Below are positions 1 through 8,448 of a stretch of 64,000 nt of DNA, piece after piece (within the stretch, counting starts at the first letter, position 1; every line of letters begins with the position of its first letter). The notes under the pieces are model-generated. The model had not been told where the DNA came from and searched no databases. It saw only the letters and a list, made by a program, of their open reading frames with translations. The stretch covers positions 3,472,001 through 3,536,000 of the forward strand of contig NZ_CP012266.1 in NCBI RefSeq assembly GCF_001277235.1, given 5' to 3'. The translations under genes were made by a program, and so were the position numbers. This DNA comes from Cronobacter dublinensis subsp. dublinensis LMG 23823. Lineage in GTDB: Bacteria; Pseudomonadota; Gammaproteobacteria; Enterobacterales; Enterobacteriaceae.

Positions 1-29
1 GGCGCCGCCGGAAGGCTTTTAATGGTCAT
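1..29 (-). CDS. Phage gene start, probable head maturation protease (partial)
   Basis: An ATG at 29 on the minus strand opens a frame reading MTIKSLPAA to the window edge, 8 bases after the portal stop. In HK97-type late operons the gene after portal is a prohead (often ClpP-like) protease, and short N-termini of this kind occur there. Only nine residues are visible, so the assignment rests on position and is weak. Confidence 0.35.
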
Positions 30-37
30 GGATGCTC

Positions 38-1342
38 CTATGCCGCCTGCTTCAGCGGGGACTGTTCGAAGGGAATATCGGGGAAAACGTGACTGTGAAG
101 CTGACGAAGCGCGGCAGCCTGCGCTGCCGGGCTGTTCTTTTTAAGGTCCTCAAGCGGCGTCAGGTTCAGCTGCACCGTGTAAATATCTCCACCTTCAATG
201 GGAGGCAGATTTTCCAGCCGGCGCACATCATTGCGTGACATCCAGCCGTTCTGCAGCGCGCTGGTATAGTAGGCGGCGCGCCCTGCGCTGTCGGCACGCA
301 GCAGCCCCTCAACAGAAAACTCGGCAAAAATGTCCTCTTCACCGTTCAGCAGGCAGCGGGAAATCTCCTGCTCAATATTGACCAGCAGTGGCCGCAGCGT
401 ATGGGTCAGAAACTGCAGGTTCATTCCCTCCAGGCTTGATGCCCAGCTGCTCTGCTTAGAGGTATGCCCGACCATAAACGGCGGCACGCGGAACCAGCGG
501 CAGATTTCCTCAATGCCAAAAGAGCGCGTCTCCAGCATCTGAGCTGCTTCTGGATTCATCGTGACGTTCTGATATTTCAGACCGCCTTCAAGCACCATGA
601 TTTTCCCGGCATTCTTTGAACTGGTGAACTGTGCCATGTAGCTGCGCAGCCGTTCGCGTTGATCTTTATCCAGCGGCATTTCTGCTGAGAGAAAACCCGA
701 GCTCTGCAGACCGTTCTCAAATATTTTGGCAGCCGACTCTTCGACCGCCATTGCGGCACCGATCACATCCCGCCCGGAACTCAGCGGCATCATGCCGCAG
801 ACCCCGTCGAGACCGAAGCCGCGAATGTGCATCAGGTTTCTTTCCGCAATGACACGCGCAGTACCGTTCTCGGTGTAGGTGTACTCAAGCCGGCCGGTAT
901 CGAGGCGTTTTACCACCATGTTCTGGGGAAGCAACGGCACCAGCGAGACCAGTTTGTTGCCGATAAACAGCTTCTCCACGAAGGCGTTTCCGCGAAGACA
1001 GATACTCGCCACCAGCATCAGCATAAACCGCGATGGTGTCATCTCCAGATTCGGCCTGCGACAAAGTACCTGGTAAACCTGATTCTGTTGGGCCAGCCTG
1101 CGCGAGCCGTCAGGCTGCCGCTCGTAAATCTTCAGCGGTAGCGTTGATATTGACTCGCTCAGCAGCCGGACGCAGGCCCAGACCGCTGACAGCTGGATGG
1201 CCTTATCCGCGGTGACCACCTTCCCGCTGCTGCTCGTACCGTACCATTCCTGCCAGAACGTCCCGTTGGTCAGGCTGATGGGGACGCCCAGCCAGTTAAG
1301 CAGGGCGCTTTTCACCCTGCCCGGCTGCTTATTTTTCTTCAT
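38..1342 (-). CDS. Phage portal protein, HK97 family
   Basis: The product should form the dodecameric ring at the capsid vertex through which DNA is packaged. The 434-residue length and the order of conserved stretches fit HK97-type portals: an N-terminal AIQLSAVWACVRLLSES segment near residue 50, the PNLEMTPS turn, and a central region with EEICRWFRVPPFMVG. Its ATG overlaps the terminase stop as ATGA, showing translational coupling in a late operon read leftwards. The Gln/Ala-rich C-terminus ends just before the next head gene at the window edge. It looks intact. Confidence 0.93.
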   Translation of the reverse strand: MKKNKQPGRVKSALLNWLGVPISLTNGTFWQEWYGTSSSGKVVTADKAIQLSAVWACVRLLSESISTLPLKIYERQPDGSRRLAQQNQVYQVLCRRPNLEMTPSRFMLMLVASICLRGNAFVEKLFIGNKLVSLVPLLPQNMVVKRLDTGRLEYTYTENGTARVIAERNLMHIRGFGLDGVCGMMPLSSGRDVIGAAMAVEESAAKIFENGLQSSGFLSAEMPLDKDQRERLRSYMAQFTSSKNAGKIMVLEGGLKYQNVTMNPEAAQMLETRSFGIEEICRWFRVPPFMVGHTSKQSSWASSLEGMNLQFLTHTLRPLLVNIEQEISRCLLNGEEDIFAEFSVEGLLRADSAGRAAYYTSALQNGWMSRNDVRRLENLPPIEGGDIYTVQLNLTPLEDLKKNSPAAQAAALRQLHSHVFPDIPFEQSPLKQAA

Positions 1343-3099
1343 CAGAAACCTACCATGATGGGATTATCAAAGAAGCCGCTCAGGTCCTGCTGGTCATTGC
1401 CACCGTTAACGAGCAGACGACTCATCGCGGTGAACAGCGCAGCCGGACCATCAATCTTGGCCTCAGGTGTCGATTTGTTGGGAAAGATGTTGTCGTTACG
1501 ATCCGGCTTCACCGTGACGTTCGACATCATCCAGTTCATCACGGGGTGATTGCTGTGGTGGAACCGGCCGCCGTAAACCAGCGCCTCAACCTCTTTCATG
1601 GCTTCGGAGAAATTGCGCACCGTCTGCGGCACTTCAACCAGGGGTAAGCCCTCTTCAGCAAGCGCAAGGCTGAACTGGGTGGCGCTCCATGGATCGAAGC
1701 CAATCTCTTTGAGGCTCTCGCCGGTCACCCACTCCTGCAGTTCTTCTTTAATCTGGGCATGGTCGATCACATCACCATCAGTGAGGATGAGTTTGCCCAG
1801 CTCTGCCCACTTACGGTAAAGCTCAGCCATCTGCCGCGAGCATTTGTCCAGTCGTCCTTCGGGCAACCAGAACTTAAAGTCGGCGTGAACGTGACCATCA
1901 GGGGATCGCCAGGCTTTTACGGCGGCGCAAATGTCGATTTTGTTCGCCAGGTCGACGCCGACCCACAGCGGGTAGGTTTTCAGCTCATGCGCCGGCGCAA
2001 TAAATTCGCATTTATCCCACTTCAGCATGTCCATCCAGGAAGACTCGGCGGTCACCCAGATATTCATATGCTTGGTGAAAAAGTTAACCCGGGCGGACAC
2101 CTGCTCTTTTGCTTTCTTCGCCAGGCGGCGCAGATCATCCCAGCGCTTACAGATACCAAGTCCGGGGTTAGCCTTCTGCCATACCGTTTCGTCGAACGGG
2201 TCGTCGCCGTCGTCCAGGGTGTAGATGATGGCGAAGAAGGTGTCGTCTTTGACCGCCCCCTCCACTTCACTGTTGAAACCGCGCAGCACCTTGATGGCGT
2301 AATCGCGCAGCTCGTAGCAGATGCCTTCTTTGTTAAAACCCGCGGTGGTAATACCAAACAGCAGGGACTGCAGGCGTGCGCCGGTCGCCGTCTCCAGAAC
2401 GTCCCATACGTCACGGGTTTTATGAGCGTGCAGCTCGTCAACAATGCCGCAGTGAATATTCAGGCCGTCCAGGTTATTTGCGTCACTGGAAAGCGGCTCG
2501 AATTTAGAGGCACTTTGCTCCTGATAGATAGCCAGCTTGTTGAACTCGAACAGGCGCCCAAGCGTCGATTTCGCTTTTTTCACCATATTTTTGGCATCTT
2601 CGAAAACGATGCGCGCCTGGTCGCGGGTTGTGGCCGCAGAGTAGACCTCGGCCCCACCCTCGCCATCCGCGCCCGTCATGTACAGGCCAACCCCGGAAGA
2701 AAGCGTGGATTTGGCGTTTTTACGCGCCACCTCGTTGTAAGCGGTACGGAACCGCCGCACCATTACCGGGCGGCCGCTGCCATCATTCCGCAACACAACC
2801 TTGTGGGTCTCCTCATCCATCAGCGGAATAACGAAACCGTAAATATTGATAAGGATGAAAACATGCCAGTCCATCAGGGCGATCGGCTGCCCGGCCTGAG
2901 CGCCTTTCACATGCGGAATGAACTTATAAAAATTCAGGATGTGCTGGGCGCGGGGCTCGCTGAAAAAAATACCCCGCGCCTCGCCGTTTTGCAGATCGTC
3001 CAGAAAACGCTGGCAGGCCAGCCGGACGTATTCACAGGCAATAATCTCCCCCGCCACGACGCGCTCGGCATAGCGGATACCATCGGCAACCTTAGCCAT
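1342..3099 (-). CDS. Phage terminase large subunit
   Basis: ATPase-nuclease motor that cuts and pumps concatemeric phage DNA into the prohead. At 585 residues it has the normal length. An N-terminal packaging ATPase domain carries the deviant Walker A region VARKNAKST (about residue 125) and an acidic Walker B-like VDELH. The C-terminal half has the RNase H-like nuclease signature GVDLANKIDICA with its first acidic residue. Its ATG shares one base with the small-subunit stop (TAATG) and its stop overlaps the portal start (ATGA), so the three genes are one coupled unit. Family: HK97/Terminase_1 type. Confidence 0.95.
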   Translation of the reverse strand: MAKVADGIRYAERVVAGEIIACEYVRLACQRFLDDLQNGEARGIFFSEPRAQHILNFYKFIPHVKGAQAGQPIALMDWHVFILINIYGFVIPLMDEETHKVVLRNDGSGRPVMVRRFRTAYNEVARKNAKSTLSSGVGLYMTGADGEGGAEVYSAATTRDQARIVFEDAKNMVKKAKSTLGRLFEFNKLAIYQEQSASKFEPLSSDANNLDGLNIHCGIVDELHAHKTRDVWDVLETATGARLQSLLFGITTAGFNKEGICYELRDYAIKVLRGFNSEVEGAVKDDTFFAIIYTLDDGDDPFDETVWQKANPGLGICKRWDDLRRLAKKAKEQVSARVNFFTKHMNIWVTAESSWMDMLKWDKCEFIAPAHELKTYPLWVGVDLANKIDICAAVKAWRSPDGHVHADFKFWLPEGRLDKCSRQMAELYRKWAELGKLILTDGDVIDHAQIKEELQEWVTGESLKEIGFDPWSATQFSLALAEEGLPLVEVPQTVRNFSEAMKEVEALVYGGRFHHSNHPVMNWMMSNVTVKPDRNDNIFPNKSTPEAKIDGPAALFTAMSRLLVNGGNDQQDLSGFFDNPIMVGF

Positions 3100-3572
3100 T
3101 AATCCCTCGCTTTCATGAACTCAGCCAGCGGGTCAACCGCGTCCGGCGTACTGGCGCTGACCTTCGACCGGCTGGCTGGCGTCATCCCAAATTCTGCCAG
3201 CATGGCGCGCAGCCGCTTCCAGGCATCTGACTTCATCATTGCTGCCGGATGCGCCTTAATCAGTACATCTCCCGTCTGCGTTTCAGTGCGGTATGTATAG
3301 CCCTCGATTTCCAGCGTATCGCAGTGGTGGCGGTACTCGGTATAAGCCTCAACCAGCAATTCGAGCGCGCGGGCGTCCAGCTGAGAAATGACGCCAACGG
3401 CATCCAGTTCTTCGGCCATTCGCTTAAACCAGTACTTCGCCTGTTTGTCGAAATGCTTTGGAGTTGGGGGTACCCCTGCAGGGGGTTGTGGCTCGTCTTT
3501 ATTGATCGGGCGTTTTGATGGGTTACCCCTCACCAAACGCAGATGGGTCGGGGTTTTCGGTGGTCCGGACAT
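3099..3572 (-). CDS. Phage terminase small subunit, P27 family
   Basis: DNA-recognition subunit of the packaging motor. The 157-residue protein opens with the P27-type pattern of a Pro/Lys-rich tail (PTHLRLVRGNPSKRP, then PQPPAGVP), followed by a helical core around AKYWFKRMAEEL and LDARALELLVEAY. The C-terminal part has the segment MMKSDAWKRLRAMLAEFGM typical of the family. It precedes the large subunit with a one-base stop/start overlap. The start ATG at 3572 follows AGGAG, though with short spacing. Confidence 0.93.
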   Translation of the reverse strand: MSGPPKTPTHLRLVRGNPSKRPINKDEPQPPAGVPPTPKHFDKQAKYWFKRMAEELDAVGVISQLDARALELLVEAYTEYRHHCDTLEIEGYTYRTETQTGDVLIKAHPAAMMKSDAWKRLRAMLAEFGMTPASRSKVSASTPDAVDPLAEFMKARD

Positions 3573-3706
3573 AATCGAAAACTCCTATTAATCATCGAGT
3601 GGGGGACCCCATAAAAAAGTTTTCTAACCTGCGGCGGTGTGAAAAAGGGTTAGGCGGCGGTCCTTAACAGGCAGGGCCCTGAACTTTTGCCCCGCCCTAC
3701 CCCGAC

Positions 3707-4048
3707 TTACAGGGTTTCAGTAAGCGTATAGATGGTGACGATGACTGCGCCAGAACAACCTAATAAGGTAACTAAACCAATGATGGATACATGTAAGCCA
3801 GCCCAGAACCCCTCCTTATCAACTTTAAATTTTCTACATTCTTCTATGACATTTTTAATCCAATATCCAAGAAGAGCCATTGCGCAAAGTCCATAAATAA
3901 TAGCCATGGGAACCCCAACTCCGGGATAGCCTTTCTTATCGGCCATAATGACAATGAATGTCATGGCGGCAATTAATGTGACGTAACTAGCCGTGTTGTT
4001 AACCAGCTGAGTCATAAAGGCTGCGGCTTCACCTCTTTGCAAAGACAT
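3707..4048 (-). CDS. Small multi-pass membrane protein of the prophage
   Basis: A 113-residue protein with three or four hydrophobic stretches: about residues 21-37 (ASYVTLIAAMTFIVIM), 46-64 (VPMAIIYGLCAMALLGYWI) and 86-110. A charged loop EECRKFKVDKEG separates the last two. The ATG at 4048 has a good Shine-Dalgarno (AGGAGAA, about 6 bases upstream). It sits between the HNH gene and terminase in the late direction, a position where lambdoid phages often carry accessory genes. I do not recognise a family. A role at the lysogen envelope, such as superinfection exclusion, is possible but unsupported. Confidence 0.7.
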   Translation of the reverse strand: MSLQRGEAAAFMTQLVNNTASYVTLIAAMTFIVIMADKKGYPGVGVPMAIIYGLCAMALLGYWIKNVIEECRKFKVDKEGFWAGLHVSIIGLVTLLGCSGAVIVTIYTLTETL

Positions 4049-4111
4049 GCTTTTCTCCTGTTTTAGTAAATTAAGGAGAATCGTTGTTCATTTACTAAAA
4101 AAAGAAAACTA

Positions 4112-4465
4112 TCAATTTTTGGTATTTTCTCTGCCGGTTTTACGTTTATGGCAGGGCCAGCACAGCGCCTGAAGGTTGCTGTCGTTGTCTGTGCCGCCAT
4201 GAGCTTTCGGGATGATATGGTCGACGGTTTCAGCCGGGCGCGGCCTGCCATTGCGCAGACATTCTTGGCAGATGTGCCTGTCACGGCTAAGGATACGAAC
4301 ACGAATGATATCCCACTTACTACCATAGCCACGCTGGTGCCTATTTAACCCGCGATGATATTGCAGCCATCCTTCGCTACTATGCGCTTCACAAAAACCT
4401 GAGCGATGAGTGGTTTTTCCTGGACAACCACGTTTACGACAAGCTCGATATATAGCAACAGGCAT
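4112..4465 (-). CDS. Phage HNH endonuclease
   Basis: A 117-residue HNH nuclease of the kind placed just upstream of terminase in HK97-like phages, where it assists terminase cleavage at packaging. Zinc-binding CxxC pairs are visible (CQEC, and CWPC near the end), with the catalytic core ETVDHIIPKAHGG and the asparagine of NLQALC. The N-terminus also has Cys/His pairs (CRKRGCPG, FCEAH). The ATG at 4465 has GAGG 7 bases upstream. It is separated from terminase by one small membrane protein gene. Confidence 0.9.
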   Translation of the reverse strand: MPVAIYRACRKRGCPGKTTHRSGFCEAHSSEGWLQYHRGLNRHQRGYGSKWDIIRVRILSRDRHICQECLRNGRPRPAETVDHIIPKAHGGTDNDSNLQALCWPCHKRKTGRENTKN

Positions 4466-4604
4466 AACCCAACCTCAACATATTGAATTTTAAAGGATAA
4501 TGTTTTTTGTATAAATAAAACACTATACTTACCTATACGAAATTTATAAAATCCTTGTCAACTAGCTCTATAGTTTAATCAGTCGCATACTTAAAGGATA
4601 AAAA

Positions 4605-5054
4605 GTGAACAAACAAATCAAAGATTTAATAGCAACAATTAAAAAGATAGATATTGTCAAAATTACTGATGAAGAAAGTCTCGACGATGATACTAAGGTA
4701 ATGAGATTCGAAAATAAAGACGAACAATTTTTCATGATGATAAAAAACATATCTGAAGAATACATTGTAATCAACACTTCGAATCCAGTTTCTTTAGAGG
4801 AAATGCATTTTAATAAGCCAATAAAAGATCTTGTAAATGATTTTAATACTTTTGCTGTAGGAACAAAAGCAATAATTTCAGATGAAGAAAAAAGCCATTT
4901 TCTTTTTGTTCGTGAAGAGATAATAAGAGTTAAAGATGTACTTAACAAAGATCTTTTAAAAGCCAGAATTAGCTTGTCACTTGATCTGATAAAGTCTGCC
5001 ATTAAAGTTTTCGAAACAATAAATGATGAGATTAAAGAAAATGGCAAATCCTAA
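4605..5054 (+). CDS. Hypothetical AT-rich prophage cargo protein, first of a pair
   Basis: A 149-residue acidic protein on the plus strand, opposite to the surrounding late genes and far richer in A+T. A GTG start at 4605 fits an AAAGGA ribosome site at 4594-4599. It has an alternating beta/alpha pattern: an N-terminal helix, strands around KVMRFENKDEQFFMMI and YIVINTSNPV, then long helices ending in LSLDLIKSAIKVFETI. That layout is reminiscent of YbjN/CesT-like chaperone folds, which is only a visual impression. The next gene overlaps its 3' end, so the two are probably co-transcribed. Function unknown. Confidence 0.75.
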   Translation: MNKQIKDLIATIKKIDIVKITDEESLDDDTKVMRFENKDEQFFMMIKNISEEYIVINTSNPVSLEEMHFNKPIKDLVNDFNTFAVGTKAIISDEEKSHFLFVREEIIRVKDVLNKDLLKARISLSLDLIKSAIKVFETINDEIKENGKS

Positions 5055-5637
5055 CAAAAAGAAAAAACAAAGTGACTTAGGTATATTTATTATTGGATGG
5101 TTTGCGTCGACGTTGGCTGTAGGTGTCCCCACAGCTTGCCTTATTTTAATTAAAAAGTATTATCCTAATGCATCTACAGACTATGGTGATAAGCTGTCTA
5201 TTATTGCTTATCTTTTTGGTGCTTTTTTTAGCGGTCTCTTTACTACGTATAGAGTTGTATGTAAAGCCTCCGATAAGGACATAGAGATTGATGAAAAAAG
5301 TGAAGAAATAAAAAGGCTCGAAATAGCACTTGAGGATAATAAGAAAGCCTATCGATCACTATCACCCAAAAGCAAAATAATCTCGCTGTTACTTGAAGTG
5401 CATCAAGCTTGCTCATCATTATCAAAGCAAGACGCAACAGCTCTTATAATGAAGAAAATCAATGAAATAAATAGCGACAAAACCTTTGAGCCTCGTTTTG
5501 ATGGTTTGCTAGAGCATGTAAATGATTCTGACTACAAAAGAGAAAGTAACCCAGCCAACCACAGTATGGCGCCTAAACGTGCTCAATATAAAAGAATAGC
5601 TGGACATTATGTCTTTTATAAGAGCAAAAACCAATAA
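5041..5637 (+). CDS. Hypothetical membrane-anchored cargo protein, second of a pair
   Basis: I chose the ATG at 5041 (198 residues), which overlaps the upstream gene by 14 bases; an ATG at 5023 in frame is also possible. A Lys-rich N-terminus (PNKKKKQ) precedes two membrane segments, about residues 11-31 (GIFIIGWFASTLAVGVPTA) and 49-67 (IIAYLFGAFFSGLFTTYRV). A charged coiled-coil stretch follows (EIDEKSEEIKRLEIALEDNKK), then a soluble C-terminal domain. No family recognised. The pairing of a soluble acidic protein with a two-TM coiled-coil protein inside a prophage late operon suggests lysogenic cargo, possibly defence or exclusion; this is inference. Confidence 0.72.
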   Translation: MANPNKKKKQSDLGIFIIGWFASTLAVGVPTACLILIKKYYPNASTDYGDKLSIIAYLFGAFFSGLFTTYRVVCKASDKDIEIDEKSEEIKRLEIALEDNKKAYRSLSPKSKIISLLLEVHQACSSLSKQDATALIMKKINEINSDKTFEPRFDGLLEHVNDSDYKRESNPANHSMAPKRAQYKRIAGHYVFYKSKNQ

Positions 5638-5640
5638 GCC

Positions 5641-5670
5641 TTGCCTGTTATATCCAGATATAACAGGCAA
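5641..5670. terminator. Perfect 14-bp inverted repeat after the cargo pair
   Basis: TTGCCTGTTATATC and its exact complement are separated by only CA, three bases after the stop of the plus-strand pair. There is no long T-tract (ATAACTTT follows), so it is a plausible but not classical terminator for the cargo operon. Confidence 0.55.
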
Positions 5671-5914
5671 ATAACTTTAGCATATGCTCATTCGGCAACG
5701 AGGGGATCCTGCCGTATACATTTTGCCAATTACCACACACACTACTTACTTTAAAATGCGAATAACTACAACAACCATCAGATCAGCTCGAAAACCAGCA
5801 TTGTGACAACCAAATGGCGGTTTAATAAATTTGCGACGTGACAGGTAATGTTAAATGGATATAGGAAACACATCTAAATACGATTTTGTTAACCAAATCA
5901 TATTTACCTCTAGG

Positions 5915-6379
5915 TCAGTTCAAACACTGTTCACGTAAGTAGGTTTGCAGGCCATTCAATTGTTTTGTAGCAGTTTCGATTCGCTCTCTGAGTTTGAAAT
6001 AATCCCGTTCAGCGGCGTCAGTAAGTCGGGGGCCGGGGCCATCATCCACGCGGGTGGTGCTGGGCGCTCCGTTCGCGGGGCAGGTGGCGTTAAGCTGCAA
6101 CCGCTTACGGCCAGCAGCCACATCGCGCTCAAGCTGAGCAATATTTTTCTGAGCATCCGCTAAGTCCTTCGTATATTTCGCATCAAGAGCCGCTACGTCG
6201 CGCTGACGGCGCTGCATATCCTCAATGTCATCTTTAGCCAGTTTTAATTCACGATTAACTTTGGTTAAAGATGCCTCTGCTTTTGTGAGCGAGGCCCGGT
6301 AATAAAACGCGAATCCAACAACGGCCAGGAAGAGTAGCGGCTTCCACCATGCCCGGACAAAAGCCCATAGCGCAACCAT
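5915..6379 (-). CDS. Phage Rz-like inner-membrane spanin
   Basis: Inner-membrane subunit of the spanin that fuses inner and outer membranes in the last step of lysis. The 154-residue protein has one N-terminal membrane anchor (WWKPLLFLAVVGFAFYY, about residues 11-27). A long periplasmic coiled coil follows (LTKAEASLTKVNREL through AQLERDVAAGRKRLQ), then a C-terminal segment ending in YLREQCLN. Its ATG overlaps the endolysin stop (ATGA). An Rz1-type lipoprotein is encoded in another frame inside it, the usual nested arrangement. Confidence 0.9.
   Translation of the reverse strand: MVALWAFVRAWWKPLLFLAVVGFAFYYRASLTKAEASLTKVNRELKLAKDDIEDMQRRQRDVAALDAKYTKDLADAQKNIAQLERDVAAGRKRLQLNATCPANGAPSTTRVDDGPGPRLTDAAERDYFKLRERIETATKQLNGLQTYLREQCLN
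5956..6156 (-). CDS. Rz1-like outer-membrane spanin lipoprotein, nested in Rz
   Basis: A 66-residue frame entirely inside the Rz gene, read in a different frame on the same strand. It has a short signal peptide ending in the lipobox LAVSGC with the lipidated Cys at residue 20. A proline-rich segment follows directly (LTPPAPRTERPAPPAWM). Both are hallmarks of Rz1 o-spanins, which sit in the outer membrane and bind the Rz C-terminus. The nested position relative to Rz strongly supports it being a real gene. Confidence 0.85.
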   Translation of the reverse strand: MLRKILLSLSAMWLLAVSGCSLTPPAPRTERPAPPAWMMAPAPDLLTPLNGIISNSESESKLLQNN

Positions 6380-7002
6380 CAGAGCACCCGGCGCGCTGCC
6401 GCATAGCGGGCCTGTCTGTCTTCCAGCCCGTTCTGCCCACCGTTAATAATCTGCGTGACTCGAAGCACATCGCCCGGATATTTCAGGCAGCCTTTGCTGG
6501 TATAGAACCATGCTGCAGAGCGCGCTGCGGTGGCGTCTTCGGAAAGCAGTTCCGGCGAGTTCACAAGGTCGAGTTTCAGCGCGGCGCCGCAATCGTGGAA
6601 ATTCTCGAGCCCGGTGATCTGGATGAGGCCGCGTCCGCGATATTTCCAGCCATCACCCGGGGCGTAATTACCGAGGCGCTTGCTGTAAACCAGATTGGCG
6701 ATCGCGCGCTGACGCTCAAGGGGCAGCACCTTTTCATACGTGCGGCGGCCCAGCATGTTGGCCTGATCCTGAGTTAACCGGCCAGCCCGGATAAAGCCAT
6801 TCAGCCCTGCGATGCTGTAGTTGAAACTCTCCACCAGCGTGGTAAAGCCGGTGCTTTCATGGCCGACCTGCGCAATGAACATTGCCTGATCGACCGGCGC
6901 AGTGATGCCGTATTCGCGCATCGCCGCATCAATGTGCGGGAACCAGCGCGCAGCTAAGCCGGCGCTTAAACCAGCCGCGTGCTGAAATTGTTGTTGGTTC
7001 AT
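6379..7002 (-). CDS. Phage endolysin, glycoside hydrolase family 19
   Basis: Peptidoglycan hydrolase for host lysis. I chose the ATG at 7002 (207 residues, MNQQQFQHAA) because the longer upstream extension overlaps the holin in another frame and does not resemble the family. Family features are visible: AMFIAQVGHEST with the catalytic Glu of the GHES-type motif near residue 46, the segment WKYRGRGLIQITG, and LLSEDATAARSAAWF. No signal peptide is present, so export depends on the holins upstream. The stop overlaps the Rz start. Confidence 0.92.
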   Translation of the reverse strand: MNQQQFQHAAGLSAGLAARWFPHIDAAMREYGITAPVDQAMFIAQVGHESTGFTTLVESFNYSIAGLNGFIRAGRLTQDQANMLGRRTYEKVLPLERQRAIANLVYSKRLGNYAPGDGWKYRGRGLIQITGLENFHDCGAALKLDLVNSPELLSEDATAARSAAWFYTSKGCLKYPGDVLRVTQIINGGQNGLEDRQARYAAARRVL

Positions 7003-7283
7003 TCGGGCCTCAGTACATGGAAAAGGCGCGCCACGTTGCCCCGGGCACGGAACACGGCGGCGCAGATGATTAAGTTGATGATGACCGACGCCCAGTGAGT
7101 GTGGACGTAAAAGTCGAAGGCGTAGCGGAACGGCACAGAGGCATACGCCAGAATAATCAGATATGCCAGCCACGATGCCCACCAGCGGTGACGAGCACCG
7201 GGCTTGCGGAACAGCATCAGCCTCAAAACAATGGCCGAGCACGTCGCCACGTTGGTCAGTACCAGCGGATCACTTATTACCAT
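6999..7283 (-). CDS. Phage holin, 3TM family
   Basis: A 94-residue membrane protein with three hydrophobic segments: LVLTNVATCSAIVLRLMLF, WASWLAYLIILAYASVPF, and WASVIINLIICAAVFRARG. This matches the putative 3TM holin family (Phage_holin_3_7) found in front of GH19 endolysins. It overlaps the start of the endolysin and is itself overlapped by the stop of the upstream holin. It may be a second pore component or a holin modulator paired with the upstream gene. Confidence 0.82.
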   Translation of the reverse strand: MVISDPLVLTNVATCSAIVLRLMLFRKPGARHRWWASWLAYLIILAYASVPFRYAFDFYVHTHWASVIINLIICAAVFRARGNVARLFHVLRPE

Positions 7284-7650
7284 TGGCTCCCCCTCTCCAC
7301 CGCTGGAACCACTGCGCGGGGTCTTGCTGGCTGGCGAACGTCAGGATTCTAATCGTCAGCGCAGAGAGGATAACGGCCCCCAGTGCATCAAGCGGCTTGT
7401 CGCTGTATTCCGTCCAGCTGGCAAGTTTGGAGCCCACCAGCCCGGCACCGTAAACGCCAGCGATGTACGAAACAACAAAATAGGCTGCGCGCCGGATCAG
7501 GGTCAGGTCTGCCGCGGTGGCAACATAAAAGACCGCACCGGCAAACGCGCCAAAAATTACGCCATAATCTGTGCCGGTCAGCAGTCCATAGATACTTGCA
7601 CCAGTAAGCGCAGCTCCTGCCGCGACAGTTCCCGAAACCGGATCGGACAT
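7270..7650 (-). CDS. Phage holin
   Basis: A 126-residue small membrane protein, first gene of the lysis cassette. It opens with MSDPVSGT and glycine-rich hydrophobic segments (YGLLTGTDYGVIFGAFAGAVFYVATAA, AAYFVVSYIAGVYGAGLVG, LGAVILSALTIRILTF). It ends in a short charged tail. This is the standard putative holin located upstream of the 3TM holin and GH19 endolysin in enterobacterial lambdoid prophages. The ATG at 7650 follows AGGGGG. A terminator and a Q-type late promoter lie upstream, so expression should need antitermination. Confidence 0.85.
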   Translation of the reverse strand: MSDPVSGTVAAGAALTGASIYGLLTGTDYGVIFGAFAGAVFYVATAADLTLIRRAAYFVVSYIAGVYGAGLVGSKLASWTEYSDKPLDALGAVILSALTIRILTFASQQDPAQWFQRWRGGANGNK

Positions 7651-7690
7651 TTAGCCCCCTCTATTGCTGTGTATCCTCTCCAAAGAGGGG

Positions 7691-7718
7691 AAATAAAAAA
7701 GGCCCGCGTATGCGAGCC
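7691..7718 (-). terminator. Rho-independent terminator upstream of the lysis genes
   Basis: Read on the minus strand: GGCTCGC, loop ATAC, GCGGGCC, then TTTTTTATTT. It lies between the late promoter region and the first holin, where it would block late transcription unless Q is present. The rest of the gene-free interval 7719-8013 shows nothing I can name. Confidence 0.75.
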
Positions 7719-8013
7719 TCTGTTAATTCTTTGCCACTTCCCGGAGTAGCCACGCTCATGCCCTTGAGGTGCTGTCGCTTCATCGCCGCTAATGACCGGT
7801 GCGCGTCTGGCGGTTCGCGCTGCTTTACCGGAGCTTGTTTTAATCTATGAACCCTTACCCATCACTACACAGGCTCGCACAATGGCGACTCGGGGCAGGA
7901 TCACGACTGCTGCACAGCCTTGCGGCTGCGGTCTATCCGTTTGGCTTTCACATTTTCTTTCCCTTCAGAAACACAAAAGCCCCAGCTATTGCCAGGGCTT
8001 GAATGATTCAATT

Positions 8014-8295
8014 TTAAGTTTCATATAGATTTCTTTTTAAATCTAACGCTTCCTGCTGCCGCCAATGAAGCCACTGTGGCTTTCCCATCTCAGCCTCTTC
8101 GGCTGTGTCATACGTCCTTAGATAGGAATATTCAGTCATTAGGATGCTTACGCCAGTATCAGGAAAAAGTCCATGGTAATAATTAATCCCATCACAGCTA
8201 TAACTTGAGATGCGAATTTCTCGCACAACGGCTTTTATTCCATCATTAGAATTATGGAGAGCTAAAATATAACGTATTGTTTCTGAGTTGTGCAT
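8014..8295 (-). CDS. Hypothetical phage protein
   Basis: I chose the ATG at 8295 (93 residues, MHNSETIRYILA) because AAGGTG lies 7 bases upstream; a longer frame to 8340 lacks such a site. The protein is soluble, with mixed charge and aromatic residues, and ends in QWLHWRQQEALDLKRNLYET. It lies between Q and the lysis genes, downstream of the predicted late promoter. No family recognised. Confidence 0.6.
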   Translation of the reverse strand: MHNSETIRYILALHNSNDGIKAVVREIRISSYSCDGINYYHGLFPDTGVSILMTEYSYLRTYDTAEEAEMGKPQWLHWRQQEALDLKRNLYET

Positions 8296-8386
8296 AGTTT
8301 CACCTTCATAGAGACGAACCGCACATCCTGCGCGCATCACCCGATGAGTGACGAACGCATTTTACCGCTTCCCCGCATTGCAGCCA

Positions 8387-8410
8387 ATAAAAAGCCCGCT
8401 CATCGGCGGG
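8387..8410 (-). terminator. Terminator just downstream of the predicted late promoter
   Basis: On the minus strand CCCGC, a six-base loop and GCGGG are followed by CTTTTTATT. It begins about 30 bases after the predicted late start site, the arrangement expected of a tR'-type terminator that Q must overcome. It could equally end the Q transcript. Confidence 0.55.
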
Positions 8411-8448
8411 TTCTGAACGGTGGATACACAATGCCCATCGTTAGAAAA

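Noticed and set aside
1759..3102. A 447-codon plus-strand frame opposite terminase
   Set aside because: It lies fully over the large terminase subunit, has no family features and reflects the codon bias of the opposite strand.
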